Source: Ignavibacteriota bacterium
GTDB lineage: Bacteria; Bacteroidota; Ignavibacteria; Tepidaquicellales; OLB5
Reading direction: 5' to 3'
Assembly (NCBI GenBank): GCA_003820375.1
Contig: RPQH01000023.1
Location: 1 to 53,890, forward strand
DNA: 53,890 nt
Part shown: piece by piece, positions 26,093-35,471 of the stretch
Layout: each line of letters starts with the position of its first letter
Numbering within the stretch: position 1 is the first letter of the stretch
Notes under the pieces: generated by a model
What the model saw: the letters and a program-made list of their open reading frames with translations, nothing else
The model's database searches: none
What the model was told of the DNA's origin: nothing
Position numbers and translations under genes: made by a program

Positions 26093-27439
26093 CTATTTAA
26101 CCAGAACCATCTTCTTAACGCTTATATAATCACCCGCTTTTATTCTGTAAATGTATACACCGCTAGCGTAGTTATTTGCATTCCAGTTTATTGCATACCT
26201 GCCTGAATTTTTCAATTCATTATTGATTAACCTCGTTACTTCTCTACCCAGCAAATCATATACAACTATTGTTACATTAGAGGTTTTAGGTATATCGTAT
26301 TTTATAGTTGTAACTGGATTGAAAGGATTTGGATAATTCTGATAAAGATTAAATACCACAGGAATTATAATTTCTGAATTTTCTATTGCAATCACTCTAG
26401 CTGTATCAATAAGTTTATAAACACTTCTATTACTAGTTACAGCTAAAGCATAAATTGTCCCTTCATTAATACGCACAGCATCTATTGATATTAAATTAGA
26501 ATTAGGGGCACCTGTCATAGTACTCCACGTAAAGCCATTATTTATAGACCGAACGATTACAAATTCGCTATTTCCATATACATTTGTGGTTCCCGGAATC
26601 CATCTCATGGTTTTTGAATAATAATTTGTAGTAGTGTATACAATATTCCAGTTCTGACCTGAGTTAGTTGTCCTATAAAACCAGGATGTCGGGGGAGTTT
26701 CACCAACAAATAATCCTGTTTTCTTATCATCTGAAAATTGTATTGTAAACGGAGAAAAATATCCAGCGTTTATATCTGTTACATTCCAATTTAGACCTCC
26801 ATTTGAAGTCATAATTATCTTTCCGGGTCCGCCCAAAACATTTGAAGCTCCAAACCAAGCATAATTACTATCAATGACACATATAGAGTTATCCTCAGCG
26901 GCATAAGCATAAAATTCAAAATCCCACGATGACCAATTCAAACCATAGTTTGTTGTCTTTAATATTCGGGCACCATTCCAGAACCCATTGAATGCAAGAG
27001 TAGCTAGTGCATAACCAATGTTCGGATGCTGTTTACTAAATTCCAGACCTACTATATGACCTGTATCAGCAACATGTTTTTGTAGTATCCAGTTCATACC
27101 ACCGTTTGATGAATAATATATGTTATCAGGGTGTACTGAACCTAACCATATATTTAAGGAATCAATTGCTGTGAAGCTATAACCTCTTACTGATAAATTC
27201 AGATCAGTATTAACATATTGCCAACCGGAAGTGTTTCGTTTGGCAAAATAAGGATAATCTTGATTCTCATTAATGTGAACTGTCCCAAAAACAAATGAAA
27301 CAGAAGAATCAATAACACGTACTTGCCAAATAAGCGGAACGTGTGTACTGTCATTAGGCAAATTTGTTTCATATGTCCATTGAGAAATTGCTGCTGCTGT
27401 CAATAGCATATGTAAAAAAAGGAAAAATAATATCTTCAT
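26093..27439 (-). CDS. secreted BNR/YCF48-like propeller protein with T9SS sorting domain
   Basis: The 448-aa protein has a signal peptide (cleavage near residue 19, AAIS). Repeats of the sort KTTNYGLNWSSW, MTSNGGLNWNV, RTTNSGQNWNIV and RSINNGFTWST mark a BNR/YCF48-type beta-propeller through about residue 350. The last 75 residues are the sorting domain: NYPNPFNPVTTIKYDIP, VYDLLGREVTRLI, SGVYIYRI and KKMVLVK at the very end. It is expected to be exported and anchored to the cell surface or released. It carries an individual terminator and stands alone. Cargo function is unknown. Confidence 0.85.
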   Translation of the reverse strand: MKILFFLFLHMLLTAAAISQWTYETNLPNDSTHVPLIWQVRVIDSSVSFVFGTVHINENQDYPYFAKRNTSGWQYVNTDLNLSVRGYSFTAIDSLNIWLGSVHPDNIYYSSNGGMNWILQKHVADTGHIVGLEFSKQHPNIGYALATLAFNGFWNGARILKTTNYGLNWSSWDFEFYAYAAEDNSICVIDSNYAWFGASNVLGGPGKIIMTSNGGLNWNVTDINAGYFSPFTIQFSDDKKTGLFVGETPPTSWFYRTTNSGQNWNIVYTTTNYYSKTMRWIPGTTNVYGNSEFVIVRSINNGFTWSTMTGAPNSNLISIDAVRINEGTIYALAVTSNRSVYKLIDTARVIAIENSEIIIPVVFNLYQNYPNPFNPVTTIKYDIPKTSNVTIVVYDLLGREVTRLINNELKNSGRYAINWNANNYASGVYIYRIKAGDYISVKKMVLVK

Positions 27440-27483
27440 TTTTTCTAAAATATTTTTATCATTTCATCAATTATAAAAAAAAT

Positions 27484-27511
27484 TCACTGGGAGTAAGAAA
27501 GCTCCCAGTGA
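27484..27511 (-). terminator. terminator of the truncated T9SS gene
   Basis: Perfect 10-bp stem TCACTGGGAG (27484-27493) and CTCCCAGTGA (27502-27511), followed on the minus strand by AT7-8. It lies 17 bases after the stop at 27529. Confidence 0.9.
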
Positions 27512-27528
27512 GTAAATAAATATGGAAT

Positions 27529-28222
27529 TTATTTTATCAGAACCATCTTCCTTGTTTCAACAAAATCCCCGGATTCCAATTTATAAAAATACACCCCGCT
27601 GGGATAAATTTCACCATTAAAAATAACCTTATATTCACCTGCTTTTTGGTAACTGTTTACAAGTATTTCCAAAAGCTGACCTAATAAGTTATAAACCTTT
27701 ATTGATGTATTTGCATCCTTTGATATGTTGTATTCTATTAAAGTTTTTGGGTTAAAAGGATTTGGATAATTCTGGTCTAATTTATATGAGTATGGATTTT
27801 CAGTTTTATCTGTTAAATTGTATAAAACATTATTTCCATCAAAACCTAAGTCATCCTGAATTGTGTAATGCCCGTTAAATTCTATGACATAATCTCTAAT
27901 CATTCCTTGTTCCGGATGTGTATCGTCCTGAAAGCGTAGTGTAATGACACAAGTTGAGTCCAAATAAGTATAATCCTGATCTCTGCTTGAAAGGCGTAAA
28001 GTCACATCACCCGCCGCATTGTTCTCAGCACTTACTAAATCCAAAACAGTTTGTGTAAAGCCATAATAATGAATGGGAACAGTACTAAAATAAGTAACTT
28101 CATAATCATTAGTAAAATTTACATCAATACTATTCACTATTTCATCAGCAGGTCCAAATGGTATTATTACTTCGGCTGTTTTTTCACGTCTTGCAAATTG
28201 TCTTTCTATAGTACTGGTTTCA
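27529..28222 (-). pseudogene. N-terminally truncated T9SS cargo gene
   Basis: The open frame gives a 202-aa C-terminal piece from a GTG at 28137 and continues in frame with sensible protein sequence (ERQFARREKTAEVIIPFGPADEIV) up to the palindromic repeat at 28223, where a TGA soon follows. There is no signal peptide or usable start. The part that remains is a beta-rich domain and a complete sorting domain (NYPNPFNPKTLIEYNI, VYNLLGQLLEIL, SGVYFYKL, RKMVLIK). The repeat sits exactly where the gene breaks off, so insertion or recombination there probably removed the 5' part. A terminator still follows the gene. Alternative: a real start exists that I cannot see. Confidence 0.6.
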
Positions 28223-28335
28223 CCGTTGTTGGTGTTCCATCACCAACAACAATAAGGAGGAATATTAATAACTATGAAGTTCTTATTTCATGGAGTGTTC
28301 CGGTCCTGGTTGTTGGTGTAGAACACCAACAACGG
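28223..28335. repeat. 113-bp palindromic element, copy 1
   Basis: The outer inverted repeats CCGTTGTTGGTGTTC (28223-28237) and GAACACCAACAACGG (28321-28335) are perfect. Each end also forms its own hairpin, since the 9-mer TTGTTGGTG and its complement CACCAACAA alternate four times. The middle carries AAGGAGG and a 16-codon frame (28274-28321) with start and stop. It differs from copy 2 (29756-29872) at a few bases. Non-autonomous REP/MITE-like element; no matching transposase is in the window. Confidence 0.85.
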
Positions 28336-28405
28336 CGAAAAACAACGTGACTGGCGTTTTGAGACCGTCGTCTGTCTTATATTATTGGTTATTTTAATTT
28401 TATTT

Positions 28406-29572
28406 TTAGTCTATATTCCTCCTTTTATTTCTTCTTCCAATAATTATATAAGAATCTGAATAAAGGGGTGCAGATACTGTAAAATAAATATTCGGTTCTT
28501 TTATGATAATTGTTGGTCCTCCAGCACCATATAGATCTATACCAAAATAATATGGCATATGTGATGTAAAACTATCTTCTTTATTCCATTTTCCATTCCA
28601 TATATACATCTTTCCGTAGTTGGAACAAAACATTATTAGAGAATCTTTTGAATGACCCCCAATGTGAGTAAGAATAAAACCTAATTCTGGTGGATATCCC
28701 GGATAAAATTCCCAATCACTGCCTGTGAATCGTAATAATGGAACAATCATGAAAAGGTCTGTTCCGCATCTGTTTAAAAAAATGGATTTGTATGTTCCAG
28801 TATAGGGTGAGTAAATGGTATCTATCCTTATACGTTGAGAAATATTGTTGTTAAATTTGTATACGTATAATAATTCCGAATGTTTTTGTACTCCACTGTC
28901 ATTAAAATTACTCCACCGTTCTCCAAATGAAAATAGTTGTCCTGAGACATCTTTGAAAAAATATGAACGGTAAACACTGTCATCTAGCTGGTATTTTTGA
29001 AATGTGCCTCCGTTGTACCGATAAATATAATTGCTCCTCTCAGTAGAAACCCATGCTTCATCAGGTCCTGTGCATAAAACATCACAAATTCGTCTTCCAA
29101 AATCATTTGGAATTGAATGCGACATTACAGTTCCATATTGGATTTTTTTTAAGATAGGATTACTTCCATTAACGAAATATCCGCCTCCGATAAATACATT
29201 ATTTTTATCATACCCATCAATTCCAAACATACCAAATCCCGGGTCATTTAGAGGTATATCAACAATTGTATCACCATTATATTTTAATAAATTATAACCT
29301 TGATTAATGTATACGTTTTCAGTATCAGCCGCATAACACCCTCTCAAATATCCATGAATAACTTTCATATCCCAGATATATACATCATCATTGATGGCTG
29401 TTGTATCCGGCGGCGGTTTAATTGTCACAGGATCATCTTTGCATGAAATAAATAAGAATGTTTGAAGAATAGAAACAATAATTAGAAATTTGCATAACAT
29501 ACTGCATGCAAATTTGGAATTTGTATTTTTTCTTGTTTGAAAATTTTTTTTGTGAATCATAAATATCAACAT
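28406..29572 (-). CDS. propeller-like lipoprotein, paralogue A
   Basis: The product is 388 aa from the ATG at 29572; starting at residue 25 (29500) would give a normal 20-residue signal peptide ending in the lipobox LFISC, and that shorter form is equally likely. After a proline-rich linker, repeated IW-(D/N), NVYI, GGGYF, IYRYNGGTFQKY and DEAWVS-type units suggest a beta-propeller, as in the gene at 30075. There is no T9SS tail. It is preceded by a 147-bp repeat also found before the paralogue. Function unknown. Confidence 0.7.
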   Translation of the reverse strand: MLIFMIHKKNFQTRKNTNSKFACSMLCKFLIIVSILQTFLFISCKDDPVTIKPPPDTTAINDDVYIWDMKVIHGYLRGCYAADTENVYINQGYNLLKYNGDTIVDIPLNDPGFGMFGIDGYDKNNVFIGGGYFVNGSNPILKKIQYGTVMSHSIPNDFGRRICDVLCTGPDEAWVSTERSNYIYRYNGGTFQKYQLDDSVYRSYFFKDVSGQLFSFGERWSNFNDSGVQKHSELLYVYKFNNNISQRIRIDTIYSPYTGTYKSIFLNRCGTDLFMIVPLLRFTGSDWEFYPGYPPELGFILTHIGGHSKDSLIMFCSNYGKMYIWNGKWNKEDSFTSHMPYYFGIDLYGAGGPTIIIKEPNIYFTVSAPLYSDSYIIIGRRNKRRNID

Positions 29573-29599
29573 TATTTAAATGTAAAATATTTAATAATT

Positions 29600-29746
29600 G
29601 CAGTATTATCCAGTAAGTTTATTCAACAACCCCTCTTAACAAAAGTTGTCGTATAAAATGGGGGGGGGGTATTCGTAACGCTATTTTTCGCCGACGCGAA
29701 TTGTCTCATAAACAATTATGTTTACTTAATTTACAAATGTCAAGTG
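29600..29746. repeat. 147-bp direct repeat upstream of paralogue A
   Basis: Matches 31305-31450 at most positions, beginning GCAGTATTATCCAGTAAG and ending AATTATGTTTACTTAATTTAC. It contains a G10 run (29660-29669) that is G5TG3 in the other copy. It lies directly before the lipoprotein gene and may hold its promoter. Confidence 0.85.
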
Positions 29747-29755
29747 TAAATTTTT

Positions 29756-29872
29756 CGCCGTTGTTGGTGTTCCATCACCAACAACAATAAGGAGGAATAT
29801 TAATCACTATGAAGTTCTTATTTCATGGAGAGATCCGGACCTGGTTGTTGGTGTAGAACACCAACAACGGCG
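29756..29872. repeat. 117-bp palindromic element, copy 2
   Basis: The same structure as 28223-28335, with ends extended to CGCCGTTG...CAACGGCG. An AAGGAGG and a 16-codon mini-ORF (29809-29856, MKFLFHGEIRTWLLV) are present; in copy 1 the peptide reads MKFLFHGVFRSWLLV. The changed bases in the mini-ORF alter amino acids, so the peptide is not obviously under selection. Confidence 0.85.
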
Positions 29873-29943
29873 AATTTTACTTTTTTTAAATAAACAAGAA
29901 CTTTTTTATACAATGTTTTCATTGTATATTTGCCAAATAAAAT

Positions 29944-30019
29944 AGGCAGACCCCGGACACTCCTATATTATAGGATTGCGAATTTTAGCTTTGGCGAGCG
30001 AATTCTATCAGGGCTGCCT
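29944..30019 (-). terminator. possible long-loop terminator of paralogue B
   Basis: AGGCAG with CCC (29944-29953) can pair with GGG and CTGCCT (30011-30019) around a loop that includes the palindrome CCTATATTATAGG. It lies in the gene-free stretch 29873-30074, downstream of the paralogue B gene. The rest of that stretch shows nothing further. Confidence 0.35.
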
Positions 30020-30074
30020 TTATTTATTGTCCATTGGTCACCTCTTTATATTCAAAATTTCTTTATATAATTTT

Positions 30075-31133
30075 TTATTTAGGTGTTGCTTTTAAAAAAC
30101 GAGTTTGGGCTCTAATTCCACTTGTACAATAATATCTGTCCTGAATTTTTCTTATTTTATTATTGTAACTCGTAAATTGATTAAAATTATATTCAAAGCT
30201 CCATCTATTTCCATTCCAGTGTAAAAAACCAAAATCATTTTCACTGTGTCCGCTTAAATTATAACCTTGAACTAATAATTCATTTTCAGAAGTGCCATCA
30301 AAGACATTACTTAATTTGAAAGCATTAACATTATGAACTAATACAAAATCATTATTAATAAATTTATGTAATGATTGTTTTTTTGTTCCAATTAACTGGT
30401 GTACATTTAAAGTTCTGAAGCACACTCCTTCTTTTCCATTAGTTAAAACATCTGACCATACCTTTATCCAGCTATCATTATCTCTTTCATAAATATCTTC
30501 ATAATAATCAATTTCTGTATATTGTGGATTTAAAACAACTTGCTTAAATGTGCCAATGTAAAACTTATTATTTACACCTGTCATTAAAGGTACTACCATA
30601 TAAGATGTATCGAAATCATTAAAGAAGTTAAACTGTCCATTTTTGTACTGTAATAATACACCATTTTCACTGCCAAACCAAATTTCGTCTTCAGAAACTG
30701 CATAAGCGTAATCTAAACAATAATGCCTGCCTGATGTATCGATTACAGGTATTTCCACTAAAGCATTTCCATCCCATTTCCAGATTACAGGTCTGGCATT
30801 AGCATAACCTGAGCTTAAATCACCGCCTCCTAAATAAGTGTGGGTTTTGCTTACACCCGCAATACAAAATGGGTAATGACCGTTATAAGTGTTATATTCG
30901 GTATAGCTTACACCATCATATTTCAGAAGTGTTGCGCTCGTTAAATATAAAACACAATTAGTATCATAGCCCCATATGTCCAGCACATCATAGTATACCA
31001 TTGTATCTAATTCCCAGTTATATCTTGGCGCGTCAAATTGATATACAGGTGACACAGGGTCAGTACATGTCATAATCATTACTAACTGCATTATTATAAA
31101 CGGTAAGAAATATTTTATTTTTAATATTTTCAT
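30075..31133 (-). CDS. propeller-like lipoprotein, paralogue B
   Basis: The 352-aa product has a lipobox MIMTC at about residues 19-23 and a start at 31133 that fits it. Like the protein at 28406-29572 it has DVLDIWGYD, LLKYDG, TYLGGGDLSSGY, DEIWFGSENGVLLQYKNGQF-type units, indicating a beta-propeller of about six blades. It has no sorting domain. The shared promoter-side repeat (31305-31450) and domain similarity point to an old duplication. Function unknown. Confidence 0.72.
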   Translation of the reverse strand: MKILKIKYFLPFIIMQLVMIMTCTDPVSPVYQFDAPRYNWELDTMVYYDVLDIWGYDTNCVLYLTSATLLKYDGVSYTEYNTYNGHYPFCIAGVSKTHTYLGGGDLSSGYANARPVIWKWDGNALVEIPVIDTSGRHYCLDYAYAVSEDEIWFGSENGVLLQYKNGQFNFFNDFDTSYMVVPLMTGVNNKFYIGTFKQVVLNPQYTEIDYYEDIYERDNDSWIKVWSDVLTNGKEGVCFRTLNVHQLIGTKKQSLHKFINNDFVLVHNVNAFKLSNVFDGTSENELLVQGYNLSGHSENDFGFLHWNGNRWSFEYNFNQFTSYNNKIRKIQDRYYCTSGIRAQTRFLKATPK

Positions 31134-31304
31134 ATTGTAATTAAAAAATATTGCTTTGGCGGGCCAATTCTATTCTTTTAAAAATATAATTAGTAATAAT
31201 TATTCAAGCAATAACTGTAATTGTTAAATTTTTTTACAAGCATGTTAAAGTATGTTATTTTTCTTCAATATTTACAAAATAAATATATTAAGAATTTTAT
31301 ATCA

Positions 31305-31450
31305 GCAGTATTATCCAGTAAGTTTATTCAACAACCCCTCTTAATAATAGTTGTCTTATAAAATGGGGGTGGGTATTTGTAACGCTATTTTTCACCGACA
31401 CGTGTTGTCTAATAAACAATTATGTTTACTTAATTTACAATTATCAAGTG
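31305..31450. repeat. 146-bp direct repeat upstream of paralogue B
   Basis: Second copy of 29600-29746. It is 171 bases from the start of paralogue B. Bases 31134-31304 between them contain a short GCTTTGGCGGGCCAATTCTAT that is also found, in the form GCTTTGGCGAGCGAATTCTAT, near 29988, and otherwise nothing. Confidence 0.85.
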
Positions 31451-31464
31451 CATAGCAAATATAA

Positions 31465-31494
31465 AAAAGGCAGGTCGCTTAAAACCTGCCTTTT
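31465..31494 (-). terminator. terminator of the 31512-33947 gene
   Basis: Perfect 11-bp stem AAAAGGCAGGT (31465-31475) and ACCTGCCTTTT (31484-31494), T-rich on the minus strand, 17 bases after the stop. Confidence 0.9.
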
Positions 31495-31511
31495 ATAACC
31501 TTAATGTATCT

Positions 31512-33947
31512 TTATTTCACAAGTATCATCTTCCTTGTTTCTTTATAAAAGCCGGATGAGAATGTATAAAAATACATACCGCTTGAAAGATTTTTCCCAT
31601 CCAGTATTACTTCATATGTACCTGCGTTTAATTCTTTATTTACCAATGTTATTGTTTCTTTACCCATAACATTGTAAACACGCAGTGTTGTAAAACCCGC
31701 TGAGGGTAATGAGAATTTTATCTTTGTTTGCGGGTTAAACGGATTTGGATAATTCTGGCTTAATGAAAATCCTTCCGGCATTTCATTATTGTAATTTACT
31801 ATTGAAACTAAAATACTTGTTTCGTAAACACCTCTGCCGTGAGTTCCTATCCTTAATTTATTACCGTTCATATTATAATCAAGATGCATTGCAACCGTAT
31901 TAGGCAGTCCGTCAGCTAACTCAGTCCAGTTGGTTCCGTAATTGCTTGATATGAACACACCAACATCCATTCCAACAAGGTAAATGCTTGTTGAAAAACC
32001 CGGGTAATATATCATTGCATCATTAGTAGGGGAGTCGGGCAAGTTACCGCTTACACTAAACCAGCTTGTTCCGGTATTAGTAGTTTTATATATTTTACCT
32101 GCTCCGAATCCTGAAAATGTAACTACTGCAACACTTGAGCTGTCAGGGTGAATGTTAACACATGTGATAGTTCTTCCGGGTAACCCTGATGTTACGTTTG
32201 TAAAAGTATTTCCGCCGTCAATTGATTTGTATATCTGCGAACCTGAAGTTGCATACATGATACTAGGATTTGATTTACTTATAGCCATTTCCCTGATAAC
32301 ACCGCTTGTACCTGTTGAAATAGCTGACCAGCTTGCTCCCCAGTCATTAGTTCTGAATACCTGCTGCCTTGCAGTGAAGAATACGCCTGTTAATGTTGGA
32401 TGAGAAAGTATCGGGGCAACCCATGAACCTGAGCCTGATAGTCCGTTGGTTGCATTTTGCCACGAGGCTCCGTTATTGGATGAACGCATTAATCCGTTAT
32501 TCTGAGATTCACCAAGAATATAATTAGAATTCTGGCTGTGGAAAGTAACCTCACCGCCATCTCCGCCGAAAGCAGCATTCCAGTTCATTGTTCCCGTGGT
32601 TCTTTGAGTACCGTTATCCTGCGTGCCTCCCATTAAATGACTCGGATTGTTCGGGTCAGATGTCATGCGGTAAAATTGTGTTAGTGTAAGTGAAGCATTC
32701 AGGTTTGTCCATGAAAGCCCTTTATCATTTGAGCTCCACACGCCGCCGTCATTCACGCAAAAAAGCTTGTTCGGGTCAGTAGGATGAAAATCCATATTAT
32801 GCTGGTCAACGTGAACAGATGAACCTGACATATTTATCCATGATGCACCGCCGTTTGTTGTACCGTATAAATTTATTAATCCTACATATGCATAATTAGG
32901 GTCAAACTTGTTAACATGCATGTACATATCATACCATGCCTGTCCGCCGCCCGGGATGCTTGCTCCTGAAAGAGTGTATGTAAAGCCCGCATTAGTTGAT
33001 TTATATACATCAACGCCTGAGCCGTAATGTACTGCAAGGTACATTACATTGGGGGCACTTTTACACTGAGCAATATGATTTCTCGTACTCATTGTTACAC
33101 CTGCGGCAACAACATTGAACACATTACCGCCATCGGTTGAAATTCTGTATCCAGTACCGCTTCCTGCCGCATAAACAGTGTCACCTGTTGGTGAGAACAA
33201 GACATCATCACATCTGCCGGCAACTATTTGTGTCCAGTTCAAACCTGCATTCGTACTTTTGTATAATCCGCCTGTACCAATTGCTGCAATAAGTATAGAC
33301 GAGTTTCCCGGTTTAATTGCAATCCTTGAAAAATATGTTGAAGTTGGCAAACCCGCTGTAATGCTGACCCAGTTATTTCCGCCGTTAGTAGATTTCAGCA
33401 ATCCGCGTCCGTAATAAGAAGCACCGCTGTATGTTGCTTCACCTGTGCCGTAATAGATGATATTTGTATTAGCCGGGTCAATTGCAAGAGCACCGGATGA
33501 CAGCGATACTTCATAATCCGATTTTGGCGACCAGTTCAGCCCGCTGTTTGTTGATTTCCAAATTCCGCCAAATGCCGCTCCAAGATAAATTGTGTTCGGA
33601 TTGACAGGGTCATACTTTATTGTCACTATCCTTGATGAAATATTTCCGTATGAAAAATAATAGCCGGGTGTGGGTCCAATATTCACCCATGCCGCAAAGT
33701 TATCATTTATAAATCCCTGCGATTTCCGCATTTCATCACGCTGCTGCAATGCACGTTCATATGCGCCTTCTGGTATGAAATTATTGGGATACATCCTCTG
33801 CTCATAGAACCATCTCTCGCGGTTGAATGCGTTTTTCTTTTTGTTGTATTCATCAACATTATCGTATGGATTATTTGGTATAATCAGGTCTTGTGAAAAG
33901 CTCTGAAATGAAATTAACAGGGCAATGAGAAAGAAAATTGTTCTCAT
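31512..33947 (-). CDS. large secreted BNR-propeller protein with T9SS sorting domain
   Basis: The 811-aa protein has a signal peptide (cleaved near FSQ, residue 19), then an extended N-terminal region (FNRERWFYEQRMYPNNFIPEGAYERAL). More than ten sialidase-like BNR units of the type S-(T/N)-(N/D)-x-G-x-(N/S/T)-W follow (for example STNSGLNWSPKS, STNGGNNWVSI, RTNDWGASWSAI). This is the sortilin/VPS10-like two-propeller arrangement. The last 75 residues are the sorting domain with NYPNPFNPQTKIKFSLP, VYNVMGKETITLV, SGMYFYTF and RKMILVK. It is probably a surface or released protein; catalytic sialidase residues are not evident, so binding is more likely than hydrolysis. Confidence 0.88.
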   Translation of the reverse strand: MRTIFFLIALLISFQSFSQDLIIPNNPYDNVDEYNKKKNAFNRERWFYEQRMYPNNFIPEGAYERALQQRDEMRKSQGFINDNFAAWVNIGPTPGYYFSYGNISSRIVTIKYDPVNPNTIYLGAAFGGIWKSTNSGLNWSPKSDYEVSLSSGALAIDPANTNIIYYGTGEATYSGASYYGRGLLKSTNGGNNWVSITAGLPTSTYFSRIAIKPGNSSILIAAIGTGGLYKSTNAGLNWTQIVAGRCDDVLFSPTGDTVYAAGSGTGYRISTDGGNVFNVVAAGVTMSTRNHIAQCKSAPNVMYLAVHYGSGVDVYKSTNAGFTYTLSGASIPGGGQAWYDMYMHVNKFDPNYAYVGLINLYGTTNGGASWINMSGSSVHVDQHNMDFHPTDPNKLFCVNDGGVWSSNDKGLSWTNLNASLTLTQFYRMTSDPNNPSHLMGGTQDNGTQRTTGTMNWNAAFGGDGGEVTFHSQNSNYILGESQNNGLMRSSNNGASWQNATNGLSGSGSWVAPILSHPTLTGVFFTARQQVFRTNDWGASWSAISTGTSGVIREMAISKSNPSIMYATSGSQIYKSIDGGNTFTNVTSGLPGRTITCVNIHPDSSSVAVVTFSGFGAGKIYKTTNTGTSWFSVSGNLPDSPTNDAMIYYPGFSTSIYLVGMDVGVFISSNYGTNWTELADGLPNTVAMHLDYNMNGNKLRIGTHGRGVYETSILVSIVNYNNEMPEGFSLSQNYPNPFNPQTKIKFSLPSAGFTTLRVYNVMGKETITLVNKELNAGTYEVILDGKNLSSGMYFYTFSSGFYKETRKMILVK

Positions 33948-34053
33948 GATAGTGTGTTTAGTTTTTTAATTATTACAAAATAATCAAAAATTCTTTAGAA
34001 TATCCAATAACTTATTTTTCCTTACCTTAAGAGTGTAATTTTACAATAAAAAA

Positions 34054-34084
34054 AATAGGTTCTAAATGGAAATAAGAACCTATT
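34054..34084 (-). terminator. terminator of the 34111-35397 gene
   Basis: 10-bp stem AATAGGTTCT (34054-34063) and AGAACCTATT (34075-34084), flanked by A and T runs on both sides, so it could work in both directions. It is 27 bases past the stop of the minus-strand gene. Confidence 0.85.
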
Positions 34085-34110
34085 TTTTTAAAAAATGTAT
34101 TAAAATTCTA

Positions 34111-35397
34111 TTATTTTACTAAGACAAGTTTTTTTGTTTGAGTAAAATCATTTGCTGTTATTTTGTCCGAATGGATCGCTATGCGATAAAAATATATACC
34201 ACTGCTTAAATCATTAGCATTAAAAGTTGTTTTATAACTTCCTGCCTGTAAATATTCATCTACTAATTGTTCGATTATTTTTCCTTTAATATCATATACC
34301 ATTAAACTGACGTTTGAAGATTTCGGCAAGTCAAATTCTATTGTTGTTGCCGGGTTAAACGGATTAGGATAATTTTGAGACAAATTATATTCATGCGGAA
34401 TTGTTGTGCCAATATTCTGAACTCCGATTAACTCACCGCCGTTTGTTGTTTTTAATATTATGCCCGATGAACCCACAACCCATCCAAGACTTATATTTCT
34501 GAAATAAATTGATGAAAACGTATGGTTATAATTTGTACCAGGGGGAAGCATTTGTAATATCCAGTTTGCACCATTATCTTGTGTCTTGAAAATTCTGCTG
34601 TTTTCACCAACTGTATAGCAAGTACCCGGTGATACTGACTGCAGATTGAAAAGTGTACTGTTGTTTCCGGGTAAGAGAGTTAACCAGTCCGTACCGCCAT
34701 TTGTTGTTCCATAAATTGCACCAAAAAGAGTTGCCGCGAAGCCGGTGTTTTGGTTCAGAAAATGTATGCTGTAAAAATGATGTGTTGCAGAAATAAACTG
34801 GTTAAACCAGGTATTGCCGCCATCGGTGGTTTTATAAATATAAGCAAGTCCCTGATAAACTGCTCCGCCTGTCCAACCCGTTAAGTTGTTGATGAAAAAT
34901 ACACTGTACAGCTCCAATTGGGTATGCACAAATGCCGGAGTCCATGTATTTCCCATGTTTGTAGATTTCATAACATTTCCGTCATGCCTTGAGCTCCAGA
35001 CAGTATCACCGCCGAAGGAAAAAAGGCAGTATGGCTCACCCTGAACGTAAGTTTCGCTCCAGGTATTACCGCCGTTAGTTGATTTTATTACAAATCCGTT
35101 TAAGTGCTGTCCGCTTATATATCCGCCAACTAAACCGGTATTCTGATTTTTAAAGTAAACAGAGACTAATAAAACGTTGCCGTAATATGTACTTTTTAAC
35201 CAGTTAACACCACTGTTTGTAGTCTTAAGTATAATAGCACTATCACCAACTATCCAGCCTGTGTTATTATCAATAAAATATACATCAATTAAAGTTTTGG
35301 TTGTGTTAGCGGTTTGTTTTTGCCATCCCGATTGAGCATATACTGAAATTAAAAAGGAAGGTAATATAAAGAAAACAAAAATCAGTAGTGTTTTCAT
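34111..35397 (-). CDS. YCF48-like propeller protein with T9SS sorting domain
   Basis: The 428-aa protein has a signal peptide ending VYAQ (about residue 21). Seven YCF48/PSII-BNR units follow, with paired motifs NNTGW-(I/T)-(V/G)-G and KTT-(N/D)-x-G-x-(N/T)-W. YCF48 itself helps assemble photosystem II; in heterotrophs these propellers are mostly surface proteins of unknown role. The sorting domain begins NYPNPFNPATTIEFDLP and ends KKLVLVK. There is a slightly longer loop before the last strand (IHSDKITANDFTQ) than in the other cargo genes. Confidence 0.88.
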   Translation of the reverse strand: MKTLLIFVFFILPSFLISVYAQSGWQKQTANTTKTLIDVYFIDNNTGWIVGDSAIILKTTNSGVNWLKSTYYGNVLLVSVYFKNQNTGLVGGYISGQHLNGFVIKSTNGGNTWSETYVQGEPYCLFSFGGDTVWSSRHDGNVMKSTNMGNTWTPAFVHTQLELYSVFFINNLTGWTGGAVYQGLAYIYKTTDGGNTWFNQFISATHHFYSIHFLNQNTGFAATLFGAIYGTTNGGTDWLTLLPGNNSTLFNLQSVSPGTCYTVGENSRIFKTQDNGANWILQMLPPGTNYNHTFSSIYFRNISLGWVVGSSGIILKTTNGGELIGVQNIGTTIPHEYNLSQNYPNPFNPATTIEFDLPKSSNVSLMVYDIKGKIIEQLVDEYLQAGSYKTTFNANDLSSGIYFYRIAIHSDKITANDFTQTKKLVLVK

Positions 35398-35471
35398 TTT
35401 ATAAAAAATTAATTTAGAGACAATTTAAATTAATTATTTATTGATGCACTATCAATATAATTAACAGGTAT

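Noticed and set aside
29809..29856. Mini-ORF in the palindromic repeat as a conserved peptide gene
   Set aside because: The base changes between the two copies within the frame change amino acids, and only two copies are available; kept as an observation about the repeat and not called as a gene.
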